64,000 nucleotides of DNA from Chaetomium olivaceum (Eukaryota > Ascomycota > Sordariomycetes > Sordariales > Chaetomiaceae), in assembly GCA_039881045.1 (NCBI GenBank), contig JAYWVB010000029.1, positions 356,484 to 420,483 on the forward strand, in the 5' to 3' direction. Both the position numbers and the translations under genes were made by a program. The notes beneath the pieces were generated by a model. The model saw nothing but the letters and a program-made list of their open reading frames with translations, was not told the DNA's origin and did not search any database. This document shows, in pieces, positions 44,767 to 55,518 of this stretch (position 1 is the first letter of the stretch; each line of letters begins with the position of its first letter).

Positions 44767-46231
44767 GGTGGATGGTTCGATGAGAATGTTGAAAACAATG
44801 GGAAGGTCAGAGGATCTTAGCTGCTCTTCCCTCGTAGCTTTATATAAGCAATGTTGACCTGGGTCGTGGATGACGTTGAGCAACGACAATGCGCCCCCGG
44901 TCGAGATCTGCGTGCTGCCCAAAACGGGATACGAGAAGTGCCAAGAGGCCCGCTTGGCCTCGTATTTGCCGGTGGCGGCGTTTGCTCGTGACCAGTCCCG
45001 CTTCGCTGGCACAAGGGGTTGACATGATGCAGCCAAGTGCCAAGGAAGACAAGCAGTGCTTCAGGGCTAGACAAAGCTCGCTGTCGATTTGCTTCGCGGC
45101 GACTCCGTCACCATTGCTTGACGCTCGCTTTTGGGTTCCACAGAAGAACAAGATGTATCTTGGCACCACGCTTGTTTAGTAAGTTGTGGCGATTGGAACG
45201 GGCAGCCCGAGCCCGAATGAAGCTGAACCCTGGGTGGACATGATTAGCCTATCGAAGAATTGTTCACCGACTCGGGGGAACTTGTGAGATTGCTGACAGC
45301 TGCCGCCACCGTAGTTCTTATGCAGGAGTTTGGCACTATTGAGTTGTGAACAATTCTGATTCATCCGCTTGCAGGGTGCGGGCCTTAAGCCTTAAGGGGA
45401 CTGTAGAAAGGCGGATCTCTGGTGTTCTCCAAAGTTTGAAGAACCGCGTCGAGAGTTTTATGTATAGATTCTTTTCATACTAGACAGCACATTTTTCGCG
45501 ACCATTTTTCTGCATTCGTCCTCGTTAGTAAGAATTTAAAGTCGCTCGCAGGCATAAGCTGGAGCAGGCACTGCCAAGTTCGCGCTTTATCTTTCATTAG
45601 TGCTGAAAATGATGCTAGGGTTGTGTAACGGGCTGTGCCCGAGGTGGGCCTCGGTAACCCTCGGCCAGCTCACGTACAAGCACGGTCCACCGAACCCCTG
45701 GATGAAGCTATTCCCAGTTGCCCCACAGCGCACCGAACATTCTAGCAATGCGCTCGGGCCACCGCACTCACGATCATAAAGCAGCCCCACGAGCTGCCAG
45801 ACTCTCTCATCTTTCCTTTTCTTCTTCAAGCTTAGTGTACTCGTAGAGTCGTCACCAGCTAGTTGCAATATACTCCTGGGACCGTTACAGGTTGACTGCA
45901 ACATCTTTGCCAACCAATCGAGGACGATTATCTCAAGCCTTTAAGTTCTAGCTATGTCCTCTGAGTCGCTGGAAGCCCCATATCTCTCGACTTCAAACCC
46001 CGAGAACTATCTTCCATTGCCCGTGCATTATCTTGTCTCCCTTAGTAACCGATATAACGTTATCTGGACTTAATAGACTCTACAACCCCTCTAAAAGTTC
46101 TACACGTTACTTCCTAATCTACGAGGCATCTCTAGTTTAGGGATCCGGCGTCCGACTTGTTAACGCCTACGTTGGCTACGTACATATTCACCTTGTATTG
46201 TTTATTCTGGACTTTAGGATCTAAAACTGGT
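44767..46231. other. Intergenic region, no gene recognised
   Basis: It contains the PhiA-like promoter on the left and AT-rich sequence next to the second Fot copy on the right. Only short overlapping open frames are present. Confidence 0.5.
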
Positions 46232-47196
46232 AACGTACTTGCATAACGAAGCGCCCACCATAACGAAGCGCCCACTTTTCCCGGACCTCAACCACTTTGT
46301 GTAAGTCAATTCAGCCACAACAGCTCAAATCAATTGAAACTACTCGGAGTCACTGTCTTCAGACATCTCGCAAACTACTTGACATGTCCGCGCATTGTGG
46401 CCGGGCTTCTTGCAGTTGCTGCAGAGCCGAATGCGTGGCCCACCCACTGTTATACAACCACTACTCCCTGACGTTTCCTCGCAGTCCTTATCACCAAGTC
46501 CCCGGTCAGCCATCAAACCCTTTGCCTCTTGTAAACTAAGTGATCCTCCTTCCTGCAGACGCGTTTTCTTTGTCCTACGGCGCTTGCTTAGTCGCTCATT
46601 TGCTGTACGAAGTTCCTGGGCCTCAGCTTCGGAGTAACACCATTTCATGTGCCAATTTTGAGATGCTCTTGGCCTGCAAGTCGATGATGTCGAAAATGTG
46701 AGTCGGAGAGCTACCTTGATGGTTCTCGATCTTCCGCTTGAGAGTGATGGAGCTCTTGGTCGCGTCGTACGCATTGGATGGGGTCTTCAGGGCCCAAGTC
46801 GAGGCTGTTCCGGGACGCGAGTTTGGAGGAGATGGGGTAAGTGGCTTAGGGTCGAGGCAAGAAACTACCAATTCAGGGTCAAAAGGAACAAGGCCAGTTG
46901 CTCTAAAGCCCGCTCGTATGTTGTTCGCTGTGATTGAAGCGTGAAATGCCTCGACAAACGCGTCGAAGAAGTCCTCCTTCGTAATGTGGGTGATCTGCAT
47001 CCGCATCATCTGCTCAATCCGCTTGCCGTACGAGGCCTTGAGCGGACTAAAACACCCAACATCAAGAGGCTGGAGAAAGTGGGAAGAATGGGGAGGCATG
47101 CAAAGTGTAACAATGTTGTTGGCCTTGCAGAAATCTTCGAAGTCGACCGAGTGGTGGCTTTCGTGGCCGTCAAGGATGAGCAGTCGATGTACCCCT
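46232..47196 (-). mobile_element. Truncated second copy of the Fot/pogo transposon
   Basis: It starts with the same terminus AACGTACTTGCATAACGA as the copy at 13897, but its two 17-bp subrepeats read CATAACGAAGCGCCCAC. Sequence similarity to the first copy continues to GATGTACCCCT at 47196, then stops abruptly. The other end of the element is missing. This copy keeps the DDE block LILDGHESHHSVDFEDF (second catalytic Asp), MPPHSSHFLQPLDVGCF and a CCHC knuckle CSNCKKPGHNARTC before the stop. One single-base shift occurs near 46625. Confidence 0.85.
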
Positions 47197-47711
47197 ACTA
47201 GAAGCATTCACCCCAGGGAATCTGGGAAGAATCCCCGGTTTTGACCCACATAACCGGCCTCAACACTTCCTCCCTACCATTGGCTGTACCCATGTAGCCT
47301 TCGGCCATCGTCTGCCTGCCGCCCCCTACCCAACCCTGAGAAACCAGCCCTCCCCTGTGCGCGCCTTTCCAAATAGGAATAATGAATAATGACAGGGGGT
47401 AGAGTTCCGAGTTCCCCTCAGGGGGGTAGAGTGCGCCCCAGGAGTTGAGTTCCACCCTATGATTGGGTCAAAAGACTGAGACGCGGTTCTCGCAGTGGAG
47501 TACCTAATCCTGTGTAATTACAGATTAGTTCAGCAGGAGTCGTAGTCGTAGTAGGGGGGAGGGAGGAGGAACGCGAAGCACATCTTCGGATCTCTTTTCT
47601 TCTTTTTATTTCTTTTTTTTTAAAAAGAAAATCAGCAAATTCAGCAGCAGAGGGTTCCGAACGGACGGCTGGCAAGACACCAAACAGCCCGTAGATTCAG
47701 TTAACTATACG
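47197..47711. promoter_or_regulatory. Region upstream of gene A
   Basis: About 500 bases lie between the truncated transposon and the first zinc-finger/recombinase gene. A T-rich then A-rich tract (47585-47630) and short CAGCAG runs precede the ATG at 47712. No gene is recognised. The boundary between ordinary chromosome and the subtelomeric array lies here. Confidence 0.45.
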
Positions 47712-50700
47712 ATGATGGAACCCTTCGTCCACCTGCCGCAGCACCGAGTCGTGATATGCAAGCGCTGCCGATTCGCCTGCGTGGCCAACGAGGTGGCGGC
47801 CCACTTACGGACTCGACACCTCGAAGTGTCCGTCGCCCAGCGACACGCCATCAACCGTGCGGTACGGGAGATACCCGACATCCTCCGGACGCAGGCTGAC
47901 TTGGCCGGATTCGAATTCCCTCCGCCGACGTCCGAGCCGATCCCGTTCATCGACCCTCCGCGGCCGGACGGGTTCAAGTGCCGTGTATGCCCGTATGTCG
48001 TCCGCCACATTAAGAGCATCCAGGAACATGCACGGGAAGTTGCACGGCTGGCAGAACCCGCAGAGGGGCGGCAGGCGGCTGGCCGGTTCGCCGCCGTCCC
48101 CACGACGAGGCGCCCCCGTGGAGGGAGGGCGTGCCATGCCAGCGTCTTTTCCCTTCACGGGCCGCAGCGGCTGGTTCGAGGTCCTCCGGGAGGACCGAAC
48201 TGTGCGTGACTTGCTGCCGCCAGTTGACCGTGCAGATGACACGGTCGTCGCAGGGTACAGGAACGCCGGTGGAGCTGGAGCTGAAAACAAGAAAGCAACC
48301 ACGGCTACGCAACCACCACTACCCCCGCCGCGCCAGCCCGGGGACCCAGGCCCGCCTCGACACGGTCCGAGGCGGCCGCGAGCAACCTGTCAGTTCGGAG
48401 AAAGAGGCCCAGGCACACTTGGACACGGTCCTGGCCCGTGAGCGGAGGTTCGTCGACTCGGAGAGCCAGCCGCGTGTATACGGACGAGACGCGGGAGGTG
48501 GCGATGAATTCGCCGCGTCGACTCCGTGGATGGATCGGACGCGGTGGCCGGCGACCTACAAGGGCGCCCGGCGCGACATCTTGCTCGCGATGGCCGAGCT
48601 CCCCGACCGCCGCGACCTCGCGACCTCCCACGACCGCGTCCTCGTCCTCGGCCAAGCCGCACGCGAGGGCGACCCGGACGTGACCAGCAGCTACCGGGAC
48701 GAGCAGAGGATCTCGTTCCTGATGGACGCAGTCGATCGCATGCTCGACCGATGCGAGGAAACGGCTAGACGTACGAGCCGATCCATCCTCTGCCAGCTGC
48801 GCAGCTTCGGCCAAGGCGGCAACAAGAGTCCGTTCACCTTCGTAGCCCACTGCAGCACGTTGAAGTACCGGCGGCTCTGGAAGCGCTGTATAGCATTCGT
48901 GTTCCGGAGCCACCGGCTTGCGGCAGCACTGCAGCCGGGCTACGCGGGCGTCGCGGACGTGCCGTTACGGGGCCAGGTGCGCCGACGGGCGAGGGAGCTC
49001 TGGGAGCATCGGCTCTGGGACCTCGTTGACGTGTCGTCTGGTCGATGGCCCAGCAGCAGCACGCCGCAGCGCTGTACCGGCCAAGAACAGCCTACGGCTG
49101 GCGCTAGCGGTGGCGGCGACGGCAGCGGGGACGACTCGGACCTGGACCTGGACCTGGAGGACGACTCGGACCTGGACCTGGAGGACGAATCGGACCTGGA
49201 CCTGGAGGACGACTCGGACCTCGAAGGCGATATGAGTCCCGAAAACGGCTCGGACATGGATGACGACGCAGGTAGGAGCCGGTCGGACGACGACGAATGC
49301 GACAACGCGCCAGGCAGCGACGAGCCGCGCGGGGGCGGGCGATCGGGCGGCCGGGGCCCGTCGGCGGAGAGCGCACTCGAGGAGCTGCTGGAGTTACTGT
49401 TCGGGCTGAGCGTGGCGATCAGCACTGAGCGCTACGTCGACGGCGAGCCAGCATCAACGCTCCTGGTCTACTTCTCCGGCATCCTCGGCTTCACTGTCGG
49501 CGGCCGAGGCTTCCGGCTTGCCAAAGACTACACGCCCATCTTGTCCGGGCTCATCTACATCCAGCGGTTGATCTTCCTCGAGTCCGTGTTGCCGCTTCGG
49601 TCCTATCGATTCCTCGGGATACGGCAGCGGCCGCGGGTTAACCAGCAAGAACGACTCCAGACCGTGCGCCTCACGCACATGGTCGTAGGGTCCGAGAGCC
49701 CGCTAGACGAGATGCGGTCGCTGCGCAGCTATGGCATCGTACTGGCCCGGGCCGATCCGCCGTCTTTCTACCTGCGCTGGAGCGATGACGGCGAGACGCT
49801 GACGTTCGGAGATCGCTTCGACCTGACCATGGCGCAGTTCCGGAAGCTGGCCGACTACTTCGTCACGGCGTCCGAATACCTGGCGGCGAGCTTGATGTGC
49901 GGGCTGGAACCCGACCTGGATGCGGCTTCCGTGAGGGACGATATGGCAAACTCGGAACCCGGATTCTCCTTTCTCCGACACCCAGCCAACGCGGCCATGA
50001 GCGAGGCCTACTTGGACCTGGCGACCGAGGCGCTCACGGGCGGCCGGACCAAGCTGTCGAGACGCGGGCAATGGAATTGGGCGGCCGTTACCGACTACCG
50101 GGAAAAGGCGGTCGCCTTGGAGGAGATGCTGCTGGGCGGCCTCCACACGGCCTGTGGCCAGGCCCCGCGGTCGGGGGAGCTGCTGAGCCTGGAGTGGGAG
50201 AACGGCCCGTCTACGGCTCGGGCTGTCTACCTATGGAACGGGTCCGTCGTCTACGTCACGCGCCACCACAAGTCCAAGCGGCGCACGAACCGAGAGTTCA
50301 ACGTGGTCCGCTTCCTCCCGGCGAGGCTGGGGCGGGTCATATTACTCTACCTCGTCTTCATCCGGCCGGCCGTTCGAAGGGCTGCTGCGCCGAGAGCAGC
50401 TCGGCTACCGAGAGAGAGACTACGCCGGTCGGCAGCGGCGCCTGTTGTTCCGTCGGGACGCCAAACCCTGGCCGGCGTCTCGGCTGAGTTTGGTGCTTAA
50501 GAAGGCCACTCGGCTGGTCTGGCCGGAAGCCGTGGCCATACAGTCCTACCGCCAACTGTCGGTGGGAATAGCCGAGAGACACGTGAGGGAGATCCACACG
50601 CCGTTCAACGCGTTCGACGACCTCAGTGCTGGAGCGGACCTGAACGTCGCGTTCGCTTGGCAGAGCGCGCACCGCCCGCTGGAGCGGGGGATCACATACG

Positions 50701-50849
50701 GGCTGGACAGGGCATTCCCGTGGCGGTTGCAGCCGTCGCTGCTGCGGGCGTACGAGTGGGCGTCGACGCGGTGGCACGAGTTCCTTCGCCAGCCAAGCAA
50801 GACGGTGCCCCCCTCGTCGACAGGGGACTACTCCCGCCGCCCGGGATGA
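47712..50849 (+). pseudogene. Gene A: OrsD/DUF3505 zinc-finger + tyrosine-recombinase-like protein, frameshifted
   Basis: The first of four related tandem units. The N-terminus has two C2H2-like fingers: HRVVICKRCRFACVANEVAAH and CRVCPYVVRHIKSIQEH, with the final His restored after a shift. This is the DUF3505 arrangement found in OrsD-type proteins; the GVPCQRLFP and WFEVLRED blocks that follow also fit it. The middle has Asp/Glu/Leu repeats (DLDLEDDSD, 49137-49225) and a STLLVYFSGILGF segment shared with genes B and C. The C-terminus carries recombinase-like motifs: CGQAPRSGELL (Arg), TRHHKSKR (Lys), QSYRQL (Arg kept, the expected His is Gln), QSAHRPLERGITYGLD (His, then Tyr nine residues on). 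The frame shifts near 48040, several times at 48120-48270 and at about 50375. So it is either a pseudogene or poorly resolved sequence. Confidence 0.75.
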
Positions 50850-50947
50850 AGCGGGCTCCTCCTGAAGGCGCGAACCCGCCGCCAGCCAAGCGCCAGGCAC
50901 TGTCATGTCCGACGCCCGACGTGGGCGCTCGGCTTCCTTCCTTCTGA

Positions 50948-51745
50948 AGGGGGGAGGACGGTACCGCCGCCGCCAGCCGATCGCCGGGTATACTGCCGCC
51001 CCTCACGTCTTGCGCGGCCGCTCGTGGCCCTTCTGACGGGACGAAGCCGCCGCTAGCGGAGCGCCAAGCGGCGTCGGGTGTGACGTCCCGGCCTCAGCAG
51101 CAGCAGCAGCAGCAAGAGCTCGACCACCCTGTTGCGCACTTGGGTTTGGTCATCAATGAACCCGAGCCCGCCGTGATATGCCGCCCGTGTGGCTACGCCT
51201 TGCAGCCCAATGGCGACTGCGTGACGCGGCATCTCGCCGACAAGCACGGGATCCCGAAGGCGATGCGGGACGGTCTGACCGCGTTCATCCGTTCCCGAGA
51301 TCTCCCAGACCCGAATACACTACCTGTCCGCCCCGACTGGTCGCCGGCCCACCCGCACTTGGCCTCCCGTACGGGCGTCGCCTGCCGGCACTGCAGCTAC
51401 CGGACGAGTAGCGTCGAGCTCATCACGCGGCACCTAGCCAAGACCCACAACCGCCGCCGCGGCGCTCAGGGGTACAGGGGCACAAGGGCGGGCTGGCTGC
51501 GCGACGAGGTCTTCCAGGGCGTGATCCTGCAGAGCTGGACCCAGAACGGCGCCCGCGGCTATTGGATTGCTACGCAAGACCCATCCATGCCCGAGCGACC
51601 AGGGAATAGTTCCTCCTGGGACCGAGGACCAGGGAACAGTTCCTCCCGGGACCGACCTATAGCCGAGCAGAGGGCCGCCCTCGACCGTCTGCACCAAGTC
51701 GAGCGGGAGCGAGCGCATGGCCTACCCGAAAGCCGACGGCGTTAG
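50948..51745 (+). pseudogene. Gene A': headless, truncated copy of the DUF3505 zinc-finger module
   Basis: A frame open from 50948 to the TAG at 51743-51745 encodes a polyQ run (CAG repeats about 51093-51115), then two fingers nearly identical to those of gene B: ICRPCGYALQPNGDCVTRHL and CRHCSYRTSSVELITRHLAKTH. GWLRDEVFQGVILQSW and GARGYWIATQ follow, and a stop comes after HGLPESRRR. No ATG lies in frame before the first finger. The recombinase half is absent. It is about three-quarters identical to the first 210 residues of gene B, so it is a partial tandem duplication. Residual expression as a stand-alone DNA-binding fragment cannot be excluded but is not supported. Confidence 0.75.
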
Positions 51746-52001
51746 CTGGCCTAGTGTAGCCCTCGCTGCTATAGGATAAGCCGAGCCTGTTATACAGGTC
51801 TCGTAGCCTCGAAACCGAAGCGTCTCTATGTATATGCGCCGCAACCTGCCGACCACTCCCTACTTCTTCTTCTTATGATTGATTGGTACACTCTGTACAG
51901 CATTGGTATTTGCGTAGAAACTTTCTACTATCTGTCTATCCGTCACGCTCTCTTCTCTCTACTCTCCAGGGCATATTATCGCTGCTGCCGAGTATCCCAA
52001 T

Positions 52002-55000
52002 ATGACGGGAAATCTGGAGCAGTCCTTACCGCCACTCCAGCCCCACTGGTCTACTCTACAAGAGGAGGAGCGCAACCGGCGCCTTGCCGCACTCGGTTTG
52101 GTCTTAAATGTGCCCGAGCCCGCGTTGCTATGCCGCCCGTGCGGCTACGCCTTGCAGCCTAATGGCGACTGCGTGACGCGGCATCTCGCAGACAAGCATG
52201 CCATCCCAAAGCGCCCCCGCGACGGCCTCCAGCCCTTGGTTCGCGCCCTACGTCTTCCGAATCCCAACACCCTACCTCTCCGCCCCGATTGGTCGCCGGC
52301 CCATCCGCAGCTGGCCATCCGTACCGGCGTCGCCTGCCGGCACTGCGCCTACCGGACGACCAGCGTCGACCTCATCACGCGGCACCTAGCGAAAGCCCAC
52401 AATCGCCGCCGCACCCAGGGGCATAGGGGCTGGCTGCGCGACGAGGTCTTCGAGGACGTTGCCCTGCAGAGCTGGACCCAGAACGGCGCCCGCGGGTACT
52501 GGATTGCCACGCAGGCCCCATCCCCGGCCGAGCGACCAGAAGACGCTTCCTCCCGGTTGCGGAACCAGGCCACGGCCGAGCAGAGGGCCGCCCTTGACGC
52601 GCTGCACCAAGCCGAGCGGGAGCACTTGGACGGCCGTTCGGCTGCCGCTCGCCAGACAGACGGCACGAGCCCACCTGATCTAGCCCTACAGACGAACTGG
52701 ATGCGGCGGACTGGCTGGTTAGAGACCTTCCACGGGGCGAGCCGCGACGTTCTCGTCAGGCTCGCCCTGCCGCCGTGCCAAGAAGGGGACGGCCTGCGAC
52801 TTAGCGCGCCTGGAGACGAAACAACGATTTGGAGCGCCCGCGAGGACGAAGATCGGTTAGGCCGCGTTGCGTCGGCGTTGCGCGGGCTTCAGAGCCGCTG
52901 CGAGGACACGGCGCGGCACACAGACGTTTCGATCCGGCTGTGGCTTCGGAGCACCGACCCGGTGCGTCCGCACAAGGCCCCCTTTGACCTCGTGGGCCGC
53001 CAGTCCACCGCCCAATCCTACTGGAGGCTCTTTCTCAGGTTCTTATGCTTCTCGTTCCGGCTCTGGCGCCTGCCGGAGGCTACCCGCGCTTCTCTATGCC
53101 GGAGGTCGTTGACGCAGGCCCAGCGTGACGCCTTGCAAGCGGCTTGGTCCGCGCTCGGCGAACCACGAACCCAGGGTCAGCGGCGCGTGGACCGCGCAAC
53201 TAGAGGAGCAGCCCAGCCGAGCGCGCCGGGGTCCGGCGGCGGGAGCGAGGATGAGTGCTACGACGATGCCCACGATTCTGAGACAGAGACCGTGGACACT
53301 ACCGCTTTCTCATGGCCATCTTGCACGCGGCAGACGAGGCGAGCTGCTGCTGACCACGACGACGTAAGCGCATTCAATGACGATGACGAGGGCGAGGGCG
53401 ACACGACCAGCCAGGACGACTCTAGCGTAGACGACGGAGATAGCGAGGATACCGAGTCTAGCTCAGAAGATGGGGATGACGCTGGATCCGATCCGTACTA
53501 CCAGGACGCCCTGCTCCAGCTCGCTAGGCTTCTACTGACCGAGCCATTCCGTGGCGGCCAAGCACGCTCTACCCTCCTCGTCTACTTCAGCGGCGTCGCG
53601 GGCCTCGGCGCAGACGGGTCTTCGTTCGAGAGACCCTCGCGGTACACATCCAAGCTTTCCGCCCTGATCTATTGCGCGCGCCTCCTTCTTTTAGAGACCG
53701 TTCTCCCGCGCTTTCCCCACCACCACATCCGGATAGCAGCCCGGCCGCACCGGAATCAGGTCGAGCGCCTGAATAAAGTCCGGGTGCCAGCATTCTGCCT
53801 GGGTTCCCAGGCCCCCGTAGGCGAGCTGCTCAGTCTTCGGACCTATGGCCGCAGGTTAGCACGGTCGGATGGACCCACCTTCCGTGTCCGGTGGAGCGAG
53901 GACGACCAGGTCTTGTCGTGGGACGAGGGCCGTATCTCGATGCAGCAGTTTCGGGCTCTCTCGCACGACTTGCTCCGGTCCGTCGCGTCGTCGACGAGGC
54001 GCCTGATGTACGACTTGCAGCCGCAGGTCGATCTCCACGCCCTCCGGGACAAGATGTCGGATGTGGGAAAAGGCTACTCGTTCGTGACCGAACCGGCGAA
54101 CCACCTGGTCGATGCCTTCTTAGCCTTGTCGGAGCGTGCCTGCCTCTCCCCCGTGAATGGTCTGATCGGTAGGAACGGATGGGACCAGCAGGCCGTCCGT
54201 CGCTATATCGAGCTGCACGACCAAGCGCTGGTGGAGCTCATGGCACTGATCCACCTCACCGGCGGGCAGGCTGCTCGGGCGACGGAGCTGATGGGCCTCG
54301 AACATTGCAACGGCGCTTCGACAAGCCGGGGCATATACGTCTACGACGGCTCCTTCTTCCTCGTAACCAGGCATACCAAGTCTCGTACGGCTACTAACCA
54401 AGAGTTCCAAGTCGCCCGCGTGCTGCCGGACGGGGTCGGCCGCCTCCTCTACCAGTACCTTGTGTATATCCGGCCGTTCACGTACATGCTGCAACGGCGG
54501 TGCTACGGAATCAACGTCGACTCTTCGTTGCTGTTCTGCTCCCCGCAGAGACCCGACAGACTGTGGAAGACACAGGTCCTTTCAGGGGCGCTACAGCGGC
54601 TCACCGAATCAACCGTCGGCCGAGCGTTTGGCACACATGTATATCGGCAGCTCTCCATTGCCGTTACTGAAAAGCACGTTCGGCAAATCAGGAATCCGTT
54701 TGACCGCTGCAATGATCGAACGGGCGACGCTGACAGTGGCGTGGCGTTCGCCTGGCAGAGCGGGCATCGGCCCTGGCAGAGAGCCTGCACGTACGGGCTG
54801 GACGGGGCCTTCCCCGACAGCCTCCAACCCGCCCTTCTGCAGCTTTACAAGTGGGTATCTTTGGAATGGCACGGGTTTCTGCAGCTCGGGCAGCCGAATC
54901 CGGCGCGCCAGATCCCCGGAATGGCGGCGCAGCCTCCTCGAGTTTCTCTACAGCCGAACGACTGCCCGCTTGACGTCCGTGAGCCGGCGTCCGCCGTGCC

Positions 55001-55061
55001 GCTTGTTCGGACCGTACAGCCTGACTGGTACGGGACGTACACTTCGTATTGGAGGGATTGA
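52002..55061 (+). CDS. Gene B: intact OrsD/DUF3505 zinc-finger + tyrosine-recombinase-like protein (1019 aa)
   Basis: The ATG at 52002 follows a pyrimidine-rich leader; there is no intron. Residues about 35-130 hold two fingers (LCRPCGYALQPNGDCVTRHL; CRHCAYRTTSVDLITRHLAKAH). GWLRDEVFEDVALQSWTQN, the DUF3505 continuation, follows. An acidic Ser/Asp/Glu linker spans about 410-500. The 500-720 region is shared with genes A and C (STLLVYFSGVAGLG, YTSKLSALIY, GYSFVTEPANH). The C-terminal domain has a full tyrosine-recombinase motif set: R759 in LTGGQAARATELMGL, K793 in TRHTKSRTA, H879-x-x-R882 in THVYRQLSI, H922 in WQSGHRP and Y931 in ACTYGLDG. The nine-residue H-to-Y spacing is the one usual in this superfamily. 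Inferred role: site-specific DNA cleavage and rejoining, possibly self-mobilisation or subtelomere recombination. No function is demonstrated for DUF3505 proteins that I know of. Fold prediction should settle the domain. Confidence 0.85.
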   Translation: MTGNLEQSLPPLQPHWSTLQEEERNRRLAALGLVLNVPEPALLCRPCGYALQPNGDCVTRHLADKHAIPKRPRDGLQPLVRALRLPNPNTLPLRPDWSPAHPQLAIRTGVACRHCAYRTTSVDLITRHLAKAHNRRRTQGHRGWLRDEVFEDVALQSWTQNGARGYWIATQAPSPAERPEDASSRLRNQATAEQRAALDALHQAEREHLDGRSAAARQTDGTSPPDLALQTNWMRRTGWLETFHGASRDVLVRLALPPCQEGDGLRLSAPGDETTIWSAREDEDRLGRVASALRGLQSRCEDTARHTDVSIRLWLRSTDPVRPHKAPFDLVGRQSTAQSYWRLFLRFLCFSFRLWRLPEATRASLCRRSLTQAQRDALQAAWSALGEPRTQGQRRVDRATRGAAQPSAPGSGGGSEDECYDDAHDSETETVDTTAFSWPSCTRQTRRAAADHDDVSAFNDDDEGEGDTTSQDDSSVDDGDSEDTESSSEDGDDAGSDPYYQDALLQLARLLLTEPFRGGQARSTLLVYFSGVAGLGADGSSFERPSRYTSKLSALIYCARLLLLETVLPRFPHHHIRIAARPHRNQVERLNKVRVPAFCLGSQAPVGELLSLRTYGRRLARSDGPTFRVRWSEDDQVLSWDEGRISMQQFRALSHDLLRSVASSTRRLMYDLQPQVDLHALRDKMSDVGKGYSFVTEPANHLVDAFLALSERACLSPVNGLIGRNGWDQQAVRRYIELHDQALVELMALIHLTGGQAARATELMGLEHCNGASTSRGIYVYDGSFFLVTRHTKSRTATNQEFQVARVLPDGVGRLLYQYLVYIRPFTYMLQRRCYGINVDSSLLFCSPQRPDRLWKTQVLSGALQRLTESTVGRAFGTHVYRQLSIAVTEKHVRQIRNPFDRCNDRTGDADSGVAFAWQSGHRPWQRACTYGLDGAFPDSLQPALLQLYKWVSLEWHGFLQLGQPNPARQIPGMAAQPPRVSLQPNDCPLDVREPASAVPLVRTVQPDWYGTYTSYWRD

Positions 55062-55277
55062 AGGCGCGGCCGCTTATTGGTCCAGGGAGCGAGCGCTCGG
55101 GCCACCAAAAGTCAAAAAACATTGAGCCACGACGACCACAATACATTCGACTTAAGACGCCGCTCAAATGCGGCCCACTGGTTGTGTCCCGTAGAACCAA
55201 CAGCGACGACCCCGATTCCACTACCCGTTAGTTCCAGGAGCACGCCGTTCGACGAGATATCGGCCCCGACTCGTTTT

Positions 55278-55328
55278 CCAGGGTTAGGGTCCAGCGTTTG
55301 CAATGCAGTTTCGGGTTAGGGTTAAGGA
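55278..55328 (+). repeat. Interstitial telomere-like motifs between genes B and C
   Basis: CAGGGTTAGGGTCC (about 55279-55292) and TCGGGTTAGGGTTAAGG (about 55311-55327) contain the fungal telomere unit TTAGGG in the orientation expected for a right chromosome end. They are only about 190-240 bases upstream of the gene C start codon. Confidence 0.7.
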
Positions 55329-55518
55329 TTGCGGCCAATTCCGAGATCAGGGGTGAGGGCGGCCAGGGGAAGTGTAAGCGCAATTTCGGAGGAAAAAGCA
55401 TGGGCAAGGGCGAAAATGAGGTTGGTAAGGGTGCAAGAGTCATCGTTTATAGCAAGTATTCCCGTAAAGCAGACCCGATTATCCGTAGGAAGTCAACAGG
55501 AGGAAGAAAACAGCAAGC

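Noticed and set aside
47712..55061. Starship element with a DUF3435 captain
   Set aside because: The N-terminal fingers and linker are of DUF3505 type, the unit is tandem rather than a 5'-end captain, and no Starship-like boundaries were seen.
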